From: Rhizobium redzepovicii
GTDB lineage: Bacteria > Pseudomonadota > Alphaproteobacteria > Rhizobiales > Rhizobiaceae
Direction: 5' to 3'
Length of the DNA: 64,000 bases
Assembly (NCBI RefSeq): GCF_019793435.1
Contig: NZ_JAILYH010000007.1
Span: forward strand, 248,001 to 312,000
Position numbers and translations under genes: made by a program. Position 1 is the first letter of the stretch. Each line of letters starts with the position of its first letter. The notes beneath the pieces are model-generated. The model was given only the letters and a program-made list of their open reading frames with translations, was not told where the DNA came from and ran no database searches. Of the stretch, positions 52,757-61,220 are shown piece after piece.

Positions 52757-53830
52757 TTACTTCGTTCTTGCGCGCCAATCGGCGTATTTCGGACTGTCGG
52801 GGCCGACCGGCAGCGGCACTTCGGCGCCGCTGTCGGAAGACTGGTAGATGGCGGTGACGAGTTCCAGCGCCCGGCGCGCATCCACCGTCGTCACCGGCAG
52901 CGGCCCCTGGCCGCTGAGGAAGGCGTGGAACTGGCCCATCTGGGTGGTGAAACGCGGCGCGACCGGCTGCCAGTCGGCAATCACCCGGTCAATCTGCCCC
53001 CGAACGTCGTCATTGGCGGCGATGATCTTCCAGGGGTCCTTGCCCGGCGTATAGGGCTCATGGCTGCTTTCGAAGGTCACATTCTCGAAGTGCAGCCTCA
53101 GCCGGCTCAACTGTTCCTGCGAACCCAGCGTGCAGGACAGCGAGACGAAGGCGCCGCTTTCCATCAGCAGGCTGGCGGAGGCGCAATCCTCGACCTCGAT
53201 GTCGTTGACGCGGGTGGCGACACGGCCGAAGACCCTTGCTGCCGGGCCCATCAGATGCATCATCATGTCGTGCAGATGCAGCGCATGGGTGACGAGCACG
53301 CCGCCGAGTTCCGTCGCCCATTTGCCGCGCCAGGGCACGGCATAATATTCGGGTTTGCGCAGCCAGAAGGTTTCGACCGAGGCCGTATAGGCTTTGCCGG
53401 CAATGCCGGCGTCGATGATCCGCTTGGCCTTCTGGATGCCGTCGCCGTAGCGATACTGGAAGATCGGCATCAGCACGCCTTTTGCAGTCTTTTCCGCCGC
53501 CATGATGGTATCGACGGCGGCGAGCGATCCGGTCAGCGGCTTTTCGCAAACGACATGTTTGCCGGCGGCAAGGGCAGCCACCACCTGCTCCAGATGCACC
53601 CCGGGCGGGGTGCAGATATCGATGATGTCGATTGTGTCGTCGGCAAGCAGCTCGGCAAAGGAGGTGGTGCGCCGTTCGATGCCGAACTCGTCGCCGACTG
53701 CCGCCAGGCGCTCTCCGTTCAGGTCGCAGATCGCCACGACCTTGAATTTGTCGGCATGCGGCAGATAACCTTCGACAATGTGGGAGCGGCCAATGCCGCA
53801 GCCGACGATTGCGACCGTTCTGATGCTCAT
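52757..53830 (-). CDS. Gfo/Idh/MocA-family oxidoreductase
   Basis: This 357-residue NAD(P)-dependent sugar dehydrogenase has an N-terminal Rossmann fold (VAIVGCGIGRSHIVEGYLPH), the EKP motif VCEKPLTGSLAAVDT and a C-terminal substrate domain with VTHALHLHDMMMHLMGPAAR containing the catalytic histidine region. The ATG at 53830 has GGGAAAGAG upstream. The gene is located between the permease and ATPase genes of a sugar ABC transporter, so it probably oxidises the imported sugar or sugar acid. The exact substrate cannot be read from sequence. Confidence 0.9.
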   Translation of the reverse strand: MSIRTVAIVGCGIGRSHIVEGYLPHADKFKVVAICDLNGERLAAVGDEFGIERRTTSFAELLADDTIDIIDICTPPGVHLEQVVAALAAGKHVVCEKPLTGSLAAVDTIMAAEKTAKGVLMPIFQYRYGDGIQKAKRIIDAGIAGKAYTASVETFWLRKPEYYAVPWRGKWATELGGVLVTHALHLHDMMMHLMGPAARVFGRVATRVNDIEVEDCASASLLMESGAFVSLSCTLGSQEQLSRLRLHFENVTFESSHEPYTPGKDPWKIIAANDDVRGQIDRVIADWQPVAPRFTTQMGQFHAFLSGQGPLPVTTVDARRALELVTAIYQSSDSGAEVPLPVGPDSPKYADWRARTK

Positions 53831-53853
53831 GTCGCTCTTTCCCGTTGCCGCCA

Positions 53854-54741
53854 TCAACGCTTCATGCCCGTCGTGGCGATGCCCTCGATCAGCAGGCGCT
53901 GAAAGAACAGGAAGAAGAAGAACACCGGCACCAGCGTCAGCGTCGACATGGCGAACAAGCCGCCCCAATCCGATGCGCTGGTGGAATCGACGAAGGTGCG
54001 CAGGCCGAGCTGGATCGTATAGGTGTTCATGTCGTTCAGGTAGATCAGCGGGCCGAAGAAATCGTCCCAGGTCCAGATGAAGGAGAAGATGGCAGCCGTC
54101 GCCAAGACCGGCAGCGACAGCGGCAGCATGATCTTCCAGTAAATGCGCCAGGCGCTGCAGCCGTCCATCATGGCAGCTTCGTCGAGTTCGCGCGGGATGC
54201 CGCGGAAGAACTGCACCATCAGGAAGATGAAGAAGGCATCGCTTGCCAGGAACTTCGGCACGACGAGCGGCAGGATGGTGTTGACCCAGCCGAGGTTGAG
54301 GAAGAGCACATATTGCGGGATCAGCGTCACGTGATAGGGGATCATCAGCGTGCCGAGCATGATCGCGAACCAGAAATTGCGGCCGGCAAAACGCAGCCGG
54401 GCAAAGGCGAAAGCCGTCAGCGAACAGGCGATGACATTGCCGGTCACCACCAGCACCGAGATGACGAGCGAATTCCAGAAGAACCGGCCGAAGCTGACAT
54501 CGAGGCCGACCCAGCCGCGCGCGTAGGAGGAGAAATCGATCGACGACGGAATAAGCGAGGTCGACGAGAAGATCTCGGTTTCCGGCCTGACCGATGCCGA
54601 AACCATCCACAACAGCGGATAGACCATCAGAAGCGATGCGGCGATCAGCAGGGCGTGGATGACAAGCGACGCCGGCAGGCTCCGTTTGGTGATATCAGAT
54701 GGCGGCCTGGCCGCAGTGACGGAAGCGGTCATCTCAGTCAT
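53854..54741 (-). CDS. sugar ABC transporter permease (MalG type)
   Basis: This 295-residue inner-membrane permease has six hydrophobic segments. The EAA loop, which contacts the ATPase, is in REELDEAAMMDGCSAWRIYW-like form (PRELDEAAMMDGCSAWRIYW) near residues 190-210. The first segment (LVIHALLIAASLLMVYPLLW) and the SLTAFAFARLRFAGRN region are typical of MalG/UgpE. The gene overlaps the upstream permease gene by eight bases, so the pair is translationally coupled. Confidence 0.92.
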   Translation of the reverse strand: MTEMTASVTAARPPSDITKRSLPASLVIHALLIAASLLMVYPLLWMVSASVRPETEIFSSTSLIPSSIDFSSYARGWVGLDVSFGRFFWNSLVISVLVVTGNVIACSLTAFAFARLRFAGRNFWFAIMLGTLMIPYHVTLIPQYVLFLNLGWVNTILPLVVPKFLASDAFFIFLMVQFFRGIPRELDEAAMMDGCSAWRIYWKIMLPLSLPVLATAAIFSFIWTWDDFFGPLIYLNDMNTYTIQLGLRTFVDSTSASDWGGLFAMSTLTLVPVFFFFLFFQRLLIEGIATTGMKR

Positions 54742-55693
54742 CGTAATGCACCCAATAACGCGAGGTCAGGAAAGAGAAAGCGGTGAAGACGGCGATGATC
54801 AGCACCAGGATCCAGGCGAGCGCCGAGGCATAGCCCATGCGGAAATTGCCGAAGGCTTCCTGATAGAGGTAGAGCGTGTAGAACAGCGTCGAGTTGATCG
54901 GACCGCCCGTGCCGCCGGAGATGATGAAGGCGGGTGTGAAAGCCTTGAAGGCATCAATGGTCTGGACGACGGCGTTGAAGAAGATCACCGGCGTCAAAAG
55001 CGGCAGGGTGATCTTGTAGAATTGGCGGAATTTCGAGGCGCCATCGAGGCTTGCGGCCTCATACATATCCTGGGGAATCTGGCGCAAGCCGGCGAGGAAA
55101 ATAATCATCGGCGAGCCGAACTGCCAGACCGACAGAGCCACCAGCGTATAGATCGAATAGTTCGGATGCGAGATCCAGCTCGGACCTTCGATGCCGAACT
55201 GCGAGAGTGCGGCATTGACGAGACCATCGCTGGCGAAAAGCTGGCGCCAGAGCACGGCGATCGCCACGCTGCCGCCCAGCAAGGAAGGGAGGTAGAAGAT
55301 GGCGCGATAGAAGGTCAGTCCGCGCAGGCCGCGGTCCAGCGCCATGGCGACCAGCAAAGCGAAGGTCAGTTTGAACGGCACCGAGAAGACAACATACGTC
55401 AGGGTGACGTGCATCGCGGCCGAGAATTTCGGATCCGCCGTGGCGATGCGCACGTAATTCGCCATTCCCACCCACCGCGGCGACTGCAGCATGTCGAAGT
55501 CGGTGAAGGAGAGGTAAAGCGAAATCAGGGCCGGCCCGAGCGTCAGCCCGAAAAAGCCGATAAGCCATGGCAGGAGGAAGAGATAGCCGGAAGCATTGGC
55601 ATTCCAGAGACGCCGGAAGCGTCCTTCGGCCACGGCCCCCTGATATCTTTCGACATTTATGGCCCCTGCGGGCGTGCGCATCGCATTGCTCAT
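54734..55693 (-). CDS. sugar ABC transporter permease (MalF type)
   Basis: This 319-residue inner-membrane permease has six segments starting with GYLFLLPWLIGFFGLTLGPA. Its EAA motif is IPQDMYEAASLDGASKFRQF followed by KITLPLLTPVIFFN. It pairs with the MalG-type permease encoded downstream. The start follows the binding protein gene by six bases. It is a part of the same CUT1 importer. Confidence 0.92.
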   Translation of the reverse strand: MSNAMRTPAGAINVERYQGAVAEGRFRRLWNANASGYLFLLPWLIGFFGLTLGPALISLYLSFTDFDMLQSPRWVGMANYVRIATADPKFSAAMHVTLTYVVFSVPFKLTFALLVAMALDRGLRGLTFYRAIFYLPSLLGGSVAIAVLWRQLFASDGLVNAALSQFGIEGPSWISHPNYSIYTLVALSVWQFGSPMIIFLAGLRQIPQDMYEAASLDGASKFRQFYKITLPLLTPVIFFNAVVQTIDAFKAFTPAFIISGGTGGPINSTLFYTLYLYQEAFGNFRMGYASALAWILVLIIAVFTAFSFLTSRYWVHYDD

Positions 55694-55699
55694 ACGGGA

Positions 55700-56986
55700 T
55701 CAGCCTCGTGCGAGAATCTGCGTGATTTCGGTGACCAACTGTTTGCCGCCATCGGCGGGAGACAGCTGTCCGAAACCGACCTGTTCGGCGATGTTTCGCA
55801 GCATCAGCTCGCCTTCACCGGCGCCGGCCGGCGGCGGCGGCGGCAATTTGCCGGCGAGATCGCCGAGACCGCTGACATAGGCCAATGCAACCTTGCCATT
55901 CTCATCGAGCTTCTGCGCGACAACCTCGCGCATGGCGGCCGATTCCGGAATGCCGCGTTCGACATCCAAGAGCAGCACTGCCTCGGGATTCTTGACGAAG
56001 AAGTTGATGTAGTCCACGGCCAGGTCGATCGCTTTCGACTGGGCCGAAACAGAGAAGAACATCGAAGGCTTGCGATAGTGGCCGCCCTTCGAATCCGACT
56101 TGATGCGCATATAGTTGGTAAGCGCCAGCTTGTCCTTGTTCATGGCCTGATAGGCGACGAACTGATTGGAATGGGCAAAACCGGCCGCAGATTTGCCGAG
56201 CGACACTGTATTGGTTTCGATATCGTTCTTGTCGAGAGCCTGGATATCGGCGGGAACGCAGGCGCCGGCCTCACGGAACTTGGCCCACATATCGTACCAT
56301 TCCGATGCGTCGTCGACGCCGAAGCCGATCTTGCCGTCGGCGGTATAGAGCGCCTTGCCGCGCTGACGCAGCCAGTTTTCGAACAGAGGTTCGCCGCCGC
56401 TGCCGTCGGCGAGACCGAACATGCCTTTGCGCTTGCCGGCCTTGGTGATCTCGGCGCCCATGCGTGCAAACTCATCCCAGGTGGTCGCCTGCGTCGGCAG
56501 ATCGACCCCGGCCTCCTTGAAGGCGGTGGTGTTCAGAACCGTCGCGGCCGAATTCGCGCCGAGGCTGACGCCATAGAGATGGCCGTCGACACTGCCGCCA
56601 TCGATCTGCGCCTTGTCGAAATCGTCGAGGTTGAGCTTAGCCGGCATGTAGGATTCAAGCGGCGCAAGAGCGCCGCGACGCGCGTACTGAACGATATAGC
56701 GGTAGTCCATCTGGATGACGTCAGGCGCATTGCGGCCGGCAACCTGGGTCGCAAGGCGCGGCCAGTAATCGCCCCAGCCGAGGAATTCGCCGGTGATCGA
56801 GGTACCGGCATTCTTCGACTGATAGAGCTGCGAAACCTTGTTAGTGCGGTCGGCGCGCGGCTGCGAGCCCCACCACAGGAGGCGCAAGCGCTTTTCCTGT
56901 GCAAAAGCGCTGGTTCCGAGCGCCGAGAGCGAAAGAAGCGTTGCGCCTCCCGCCAAGAAATTACGTCTGCTTATACGTAGGCTCAT
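55700..56986 (-). CDS. extracellular sugar-binding protein, Tat-type signal
   Basis: This 428-residue family-1 solute-binding protein captures a sugar in the periplasm for the adjacent permeases. The N-terminus SRRNFLAGGATLLSLSALGT followed by SAFAQ has the twin-arginine motif with Phe-Leu, so it may be exported folded by Tat. The mature part has LRLLWWGSQPRADRTNKVSQ, VAGRNAPDVIQMDYRY and KNPEAVLLLDVERGIPESAA. GGAGGAGGAAAA before the ATG at 56986 defines the start. It is the first gene of the minus-strand array and is divergent from tetR, with a candidate operator in between. Confidence 0.93.
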   Translation of the reverse strand: MSLRISRRNFLAGGATLLSLSALGTSAFAQEKRLRLLWWGSQPRADRTNKVSQLYQSKNAGTSITGEFLGWGDYWPRLATQVAGRNAPDVIQMDYRYIVQYARRGALAPLESYMPAKLNLDDFDKAQIDGGSVDGHLYGVSLGANSAATVLNTTAFKEAGVDLPTQATTWDEFARMGAEITKAGKRKGMFGLADGSGGEPLFENWLRQRGKALYTADGKIGFGVDDASEWYDMWAKFREAGACVPADIQALDKNDIETNTVSLGKSAAGFAHSNQFVAYQAMNKDKLALTNYMRIKSDSKGGHYRKPSMFFSVSAQSKAIDLAVDYINFFVKNPEAVLLLDVERGIPESAAMREVVAQKLDENGKVALAYVSGLGDLAGKLPPPPPAGAGEGELMLRNIAEQVGFGQLSPADGGKQLVTEITQILARG

Positions 56987-57047
56987 TTTTTCCTCCTCCA
57001 AAGGGGAAGCGCCTCCACACGCTTCCGATGTAGTTACTCTTGCATAA

Positions 57048-57063
57048 ATAACTAATTGGTTAC
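57048..57063. promoter_or_regulatory. candidate TetR operator, copy 1
   Basis: ATAACT-AATT-GGTTAC matches the perfect palindrome GTAACT-N4-AGTTAC found at 57924 at 10 of the 12 arm positions. A further half-site AGTTAC lies at 57032-57037. It stands 62 bases upstream of the binding protein gene and 130 bases upstream of tetR. Confidence 0.6.
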
Positions 57064-57192
57064 AAGCTACGAGCAAAGCGGCAAGCCTGTCAAGCGGGGT
57101 GTCGGTTCTTGCTCGCCGCCCTTCTAAAATTCGGTTTTTACAATTTCGCACCGAAGGCTTATGAGCGCAACATGCGAGACGGAGGGGAAACG

Positions 57193-57870
57193 ATGAACGA
57201 CAACGGCCAAAACGGGGAGAAGAAAAAATCCCGGCGCCCATCTCAGGAACGCACGGCGCAACGCGATCCGGAGCGGACGCGCGCCGCGATCCTGGAAGCG
57301 GCCACCCGGGAATTTGCCGAAAACGGCATGGGCGGAGCCCGCGTCGACGCCATCGCCGAGCGCGCCGGCACCAACAAGCGCATGCTCTACCATTATTTCG
57401 GCGACAAGGAGCAGCTCTATCTCCGCGTGCTCGAAGAGGCCTATGTCGGCATCCGCACCGCCGAGCGCGCGCTCCATATCGGTGACCGCAGCCCGGAGGA
57501 AGGCATCGGGGAACTGGCGCTCTTCACCTGGCGTTATTTTCTCCAGCACCCGGAATTCCTCAGCCTGCTCGGCACGGAAAACCTGCATCGGGCCCGTTGG
57601 CTGCGCCAATCCGTCCGGCTCAAGGAACTGCATTCGCATCTGATCGGCGAGCTTTCGGACGTCCTCGAGCGGGGAAAGAAGCAAGGCGTCTTCGTCGAGA
57701 GCGCCGATCCGCTGCACGTCTATCTGACGATCGCCTCGCTCGGCTATTTCTACCTGTCCAACCAGTACACGCTTTCGACGATCTTCGGCCGCGACCTGAT
57801 CGAGCCAAACCATCTCAATGCCTGGGAAAGACATATCGTCCACGTGACGCTCGCCTCGATCAAGCACTGA
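57193..57870 (+). CDS. TetR-family repressor
   Basis: This 225-residue regulator has an N-terminal helix-turn-helix at about 25-70 (ILEAATREFAENGMGGARVD, IAERAGTNKRMLYHYFGDKE) and a helical ligand-binding domain with a TetR_C-like pattern after it. GGAGGGG five bases upstream supports the ATG at 57193 over upstream starts. It lies between two divergent sugar-related transcription units, and similar palindromes occur on both sides. It therefore probably represses both the ABC transporter array and the downstream catabolic operon until a sugar or intermediate binds. Confidence 0.9.
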   Translation: MNDNGQNGEKKKSRRPSQERTAQRDPERTRAAILEAATREFAENGMGGARVDAIAERAGTNKRMLYHYFGDKEQLYLRVLEEAYVGIRTAERALHIGDRSPEEGIGELALFTWRYFLQHPEFLSLLGTENLHRARWLRQSVRLKELHSHLIGELSDVLERGKKQGVFVESADPLHVYLTIASLGYFYLSNQYTLSTIFGRDLIEPNHLNAWERHIVHVTLASIKH

Positions 57871-57923
57871 ATTCTGAAATCAGGATTTGACTATTGACAG
57901 CCTCGCCGCTCTTCTGCCATCAA

Positions 57924-57939
57924 GTAACTGTTTAGTTAC
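57924..57939. promoter_or_regulatory. candidate TetR operator, copy 2 (perfect palindrome)
   Basis: GTAACT-GTTT-AGTTAC is a perfect 6-bp inverted repeat with a 4-base spacer. It lies about 60 bases before the ATG of the Gfo/Idh gene at 58001, just after tetR. The imperfect copy at 57048 supports a shared operator. Confidence 0.65.
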
Positions 57940-58000
57940 CGGCTTGGGAGGGCCCGGCTTGATGCCCGCTCGCGCCGCAAAAGATTCCAGGGAGGAAAAC

Positions 58001-59149
58001 ATGGCACGCTTGGGGATCATCTTACACGGCGTTACCGGCCGCATGGGGTACAATCAGCACCTGGTGCGTTCGATCCTCGCCTTCCGCGACCAGGGCGGCA
58101 TCACGCTGAAATCGGGCGAGAAGCTAGAAATCGACCCGATCATCGTCGGCCGCAACGGCGCCAAGATGGAAGAGCTGGCGAAGAAGCATAACATCAAGCG
58201 CTGGTCGACCGATCTCGATGCCGCTCTCGCCAACCCCGACGACACGATCTTCTTCGACGCCGGCACCACGCTGATGCGCGCCGAACTTCTGTCCCGGGCG
58301 CTCGATGCCGGCAAGCATGTCTATTGCGAAAAGCCGATTTCCGACGACCTGCAGGTGGCGATCGATCTTGCCCGCAAGGCGCGCGGCTCCGGGCTCAAAC
58401 ACGGCGTGGTGCAGGACAAGCTCTTCCTTCCCGGCTTGCGCAAGCTGGCGCTGCTCAGGGATTCCGGCTTCTTCGGCAAGATCCTCTCGGTGCGCGGCGA
58501 ATTCGGCTATTGGGTTTTCGAAGGCGATTGGGGCGTGCCGGCCCAGCGTCCCTCCTGGAACTACCGCAAGGGCGACGGCGGCGGCATCATCCTCGACATG
58601 CTCTGCCACTGGCGCTACGTGCTCGACAATCTGTTCGGCGAGGTGAAGGCCGTCTCCTGCCTCGGGGCCACGCATATTCCGCAGCGCATCGACGAGCAGG
58701 GCAAACCTTATGACTGCGACACCGACGACGCGGCCTATGCGACCTTCGAGCTCGACGGCGGCGCGATCGCCCAGATCAACTCCTCCTGGGCCGTGCGTGT
58801 GCGCCGCGACGACCTCGTCACCTTCCAGGTCGACGGCACCCATGGTTCGGCCGTCGCCGGCCTGACGAAATGCTGGAGCCAGCACCGGGTCAACACGCCG
58901 AAGCCGGTGTGGAATCCTGACCAGCCGCAGACGATCGACTTCTACAAGACCTGGGACGAGGTTCCAGATACGCAGGCTTTCGACAACGGTTTCAAGGTGC
59001 AATGGGAAATGTTCATCCGCCATGTCGTCGAAGACGCGCCGTGGCCCTATGGGCTGGAAGCCGGCGCCAAGGGCGTGCAGCTGGCCGAACTCGGCCTGAA
59101 ATCCTGGGCCGAACGCCGCTGGCTCGATGTTCCCGCATTGGAGTTCTGA
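58001..59149 (+). CDS. Gfo/Idh/MocA-family oxidoreductase
   Basis: This 382-residue NAD(P)-dependent dehydrogenase has a Rossmann fold with LGIILHGVTGRMGYNQHLVR. The EKP motif is VYCEKPISDDLQVAIDLARK, and the C-terminal substrate domain contains GGGIILDMLCHWRYVLDNLF. GGAGGAAAAC gives the start at 58001. It is the first gene after tetR and a candidate operator. The next gene starts three bases after its stop. It probably carries out an oxidation in catabolism of an unusual sugar; the substrate is unknown. Confidence 0.9.
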   Translation: MARLGIILHGVTGRMGYNQHLVRSILAFRDQGGITLKSGEKLEIDPIIVGRNGAKMEELAKKHNIKRWSTDLDAALANPDDTIFFDAGTTLMRAELLSRALDAGKHVYCEKPISDDLQVAIDLARKARGSGLKHGVVQDKLFLPGLRKLALLRDSGFFGKILSVRGEFGYWVFEGDWGVPAQRPSWNYRKGDGGGIILDMLCHWRYVLDNLFGEVKAVSCLGATHIPQRIDEQGKPYDCDTDDAAYATFELDGGAIAQINSSWAVRVRRDDLVTFQVDGTHGSAVAGLTKCWSQHRVNTPKPVWNPDQPQTIDFYKTWDEVPDTQAFDNGFKVQWEMFIRHVVEDAPWPYGLEAGAKGVQLAELGLKSWAERRWLDVPALEF

Positions 59150-59152
59150 ACC

Positions 59153-60316
59153 GTGACGACGATCAATCTCCCGCTGGACGGCAAGATCGTCCCCTACACG
59201 CTGACCGGAACGCCGATCGAACTGAAAAAACGCGACGCCAAGGCTTTTCCGCGCATCGCCTTTGCCGCCGCCCATGTCGTCGCCGATCCGCTCGCCGACA
59301 ACGATCCCTGGCTGACGCCGGCGATCGACTGGGAGCGGACGCTCGCCTTCCGCCACCGGCTCTGGGATCTCGGCCTCGGCGTTGCCGAAGCGATGGATAC
59401 GGCGCAGCGCGGCATGGGCCTCGGCTGGCCGGAAGCGCGCGACCTCATCCGGCGGGCGCTTGGCGAAGCGGCCGGCCGCAAGGATGCGCTGATCGCCTGC
59501 GGCGCCGGCACCGACCATGTGACGCCGGGACCCGACGTGACCGTCGATACCATTCTCAGAGCCTATGAGGAGCAGATCGAAACGGTGGAGGCGGCTGGCG
59601 GCCGCATCATCCTGATGGCGAGCCGGGCGCTTGCCGTCACGGCCAAGGGACCGGACGATTATGTCAGGGTCTATGACCGCATCCTTCGCCAGGTCAAGGA
59701 ACCCGTTATCATCCATTGGCTGGGAGAAATGTTCGATCCGGCGCTCGAGGGATACTGGGGCAATGGCGACCACCTGAAGGCGATGAAAACCTGCCTTGAC
59801 GTGATCGAAGCCAACGCCGCCAAGGTCGACGGCATCAAGATCTCGCTGCTTTCCAAAGAAAAGGAAGTGGCGATGCGCCGGCAGTTGCCTGAGGCCGTGC
59901 GCATGTATACCGGCGACGACTTCAACTATGCCGAATTGATCGCCGGCGACGAAGAGGGCCATTCCGATGCGCTGCTCGGCATTTTCGATGCGATCGCGCC
60001 GGCAGCGTCTGCTGCGCTCGACGCGCTCGGCCGCAGGAGCAACCACGAATTCTTCGACCTGCTCGAGCCGACCGTGCCGCTGTCACGCCACATCTTCAAG
60101 GCGCCGACGCGTTTCTACAAGACCGGCGTCGTCTTCCTCGCCTATCTCAACGGCCTGCAGGATCATTTCGTCATGGTCGGCGGCCAGCAGAGCACCCGCT
60201 CCCTGACGCATCTGGCAGAGCTCTTCCGCTTGGCCGACAAGGCGCGGGTGCTGGCCGATCCAGAACTGGCAACGGCGCGCATGCGCCAAGTGCTTGCCGT
60301 CAACGGCGTTCACTGA
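59153..60316 (+). CDS. DUF993 (dihydrodipicolinate-synthase-like) protein
   Basis: This 387-residue protein matches DUF993, a group with a TIM-barrel resembling the DapA aldolase/lyase family. Recognisable parts are RIAFAAAHVVADPLADNDPW, RIILMASRALAVTAKGPDDY, PVIIHWLGEMFDPALEGYWG and VDGIKISLLSKEKEVAMRRQ, whose Lys in GIKISLL is at the Schiff-base position of DapA-type enzymes. The start is a GTG with GGAG upstream. It is packed between a dehydrogenase and a sugar isomerase/epimerase, which suggests a carbon-carbon cleavage or dehydration step. The reaction is not known. Confidence 0.85.
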   Translation: MTTINLPLDGKIVPYTLTGTPIELKKRDAKAFPRIAFAAAHVVADPLADNDPWLTPAIDWERTLAFRHRLWDLGLGVAEAMDTAQRGMGLGWPEARDLIRRALGEAAGRKDALIACGAGTDHVTPGPDVTVDTILRAYEEQIETVEAAGGRIILMASRALAVTAKGPDDYVRVYDRILRQVKEPVIIHWLGEMFDPALEGYWGNGDHLKAMKTCLDVIEANAAKVDGIKISLLSKEKEVAMRRQLPEAVRMYTGDDFNYAELIAGDEEGHSDALLGIFDAIAPAASAALDALGRRSNHEFFDLLEPTVPLSRHIFKAPTRFYKTGVVFLAYLNGLQDHFVMVGGQQSTRSLTHLAELFRLADKARVLADPELATARMRQVLAVNGVH

Positions 60317-60346
60317 TCTCGGTCACGGCGATGGGAGGAAAATGAC

Positions 60347-61177
60347 ATGCAGGTCGAAGGACTTTCGATCAATCTGGCGACGGTCCGCGAGCAATGCGGT
60401 TTTGCCGAAGCCGTCGACATCTGCCTGAAGCACGGCATCACCTCGATCGCGCCCTGGCGCGACCAGGTCGCCAAGGCCGGACTCGACGAAGCGGTCAGGA
60501 TCGTCAAATCGAATGGCATCAAGCTGACCGGGCTTTGCCGCGGCGGCTTCTTTCCGGCGGCAAACGACGCCGACTGGCAGAAGAATCTCGACGACAACAA
60601 GCGGGCGATCGACGAGGCAGCAGCATTCTCAGCCGACTGCCTGGTGCTCGTCGTCGGTGGGTTGCCGGGCGCTTCGAGGGACATTGTCGCGGCCCGCCAG
60701 ATGGTGTTCGACGGCATTGCCGCGGTGCTGCCGCATGCCCAGGCATCAGGCGTGAAGCTTGCCATCGAGCCGCTGCATCCGATGTATGCGGCCGACCGGT
60801 CTTGCGTGAACACGCTCGGCCAGGCGCTCGACATGTGCGAGCCGCTCGGCGAGGATGTCGGCGTCGCGATCGACGTCTACCATGTCTGGTGGGATCCCGA
60901 TCTTGCCAACCAGATCGCCCGCGCCGGACGTATGAAACGGATCTTTGCCCACCACATCTGCGACTGGCAGGTGCCGACCAAGGACATGCTGCTCGACCGC
61001 GGCATGATGGGCGATGGCGTCATCGATCTCAAGGGCATAAGACGGATGATCGAGGCGGCCGGTTTCTTCGGGGCGCAGGAAGTGGAGATCTTTTCGGCAG
61101 AGACCTGGTGGAAACGCCCGGCCGACGAGGTGATCGCCACCTGCGTCGAGCGGTTCAAAAGTTGCTGCCAGATCTGA
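60347..61177 (+). CDS. sugar phosphate isomerase/epimerase-like (AP endonuclease 2 fold)
   Basis: This 276-residue TIM-barrel protein of the xylose isomerase-like group contains LVLVVGGLPGASRDIVAARQ, KLAIEPLHPMYAADRSCVNT (metal-binding Glu and His), VGVAIDVYHVWWDPDLANQI and FAHHICDWQVPTKDMLLDRG. These supply the usual Glu, Asp, His metal site. GGAGGAAAATGAC precedes the ATG. It is third in the operon with the Gfo/Idh and DUF993 genes and is likely to isomerise or epimerise a keto-sugar intermediate. Confidence 0.88.
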   Translation: MQVEGLSINLATVREQCGFAEAVDICLKHGITSIAPWRDQVAKAGLDEAVRIVKSNGIKLTGLCRGGFFPAANDADWQKNLDDNKRAIDEAAAFSADCLVLVVGGLPGASRDIVAARQMVFDGIAAVLPHAQASGVKLAIEPLHPMYAADRSCVNTLGQALDMCEPLGEDVGVAIDVYHVWWDPDLANQIARAGRMKRIFAHHICDWQVPTKDMLLDRGMMGDGVIDLKGIRRMIEAAGFFGAQEVEIFSAETWWKRPADEVIATCVERFKSCCQI

Positions 61178-61220
61178 TTTTTCAATATTCGTTTCATCAC
61201 GCATGCAGGAGGATCATTCG

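Noticed and set aside
54659..56980. A 773-codon open frame opposite the sugar ABC transporter genes
   Set aside because: The opposite strand encodes two permeases and a binding protein with clear family motifs; this frame has none.
58124..60046. A 640-codon open frame opposite the Gfo/Idh and DUF993 genes
   Set aside because: It runs across the boundary of two well-supported genes and shows no domain or start signal.
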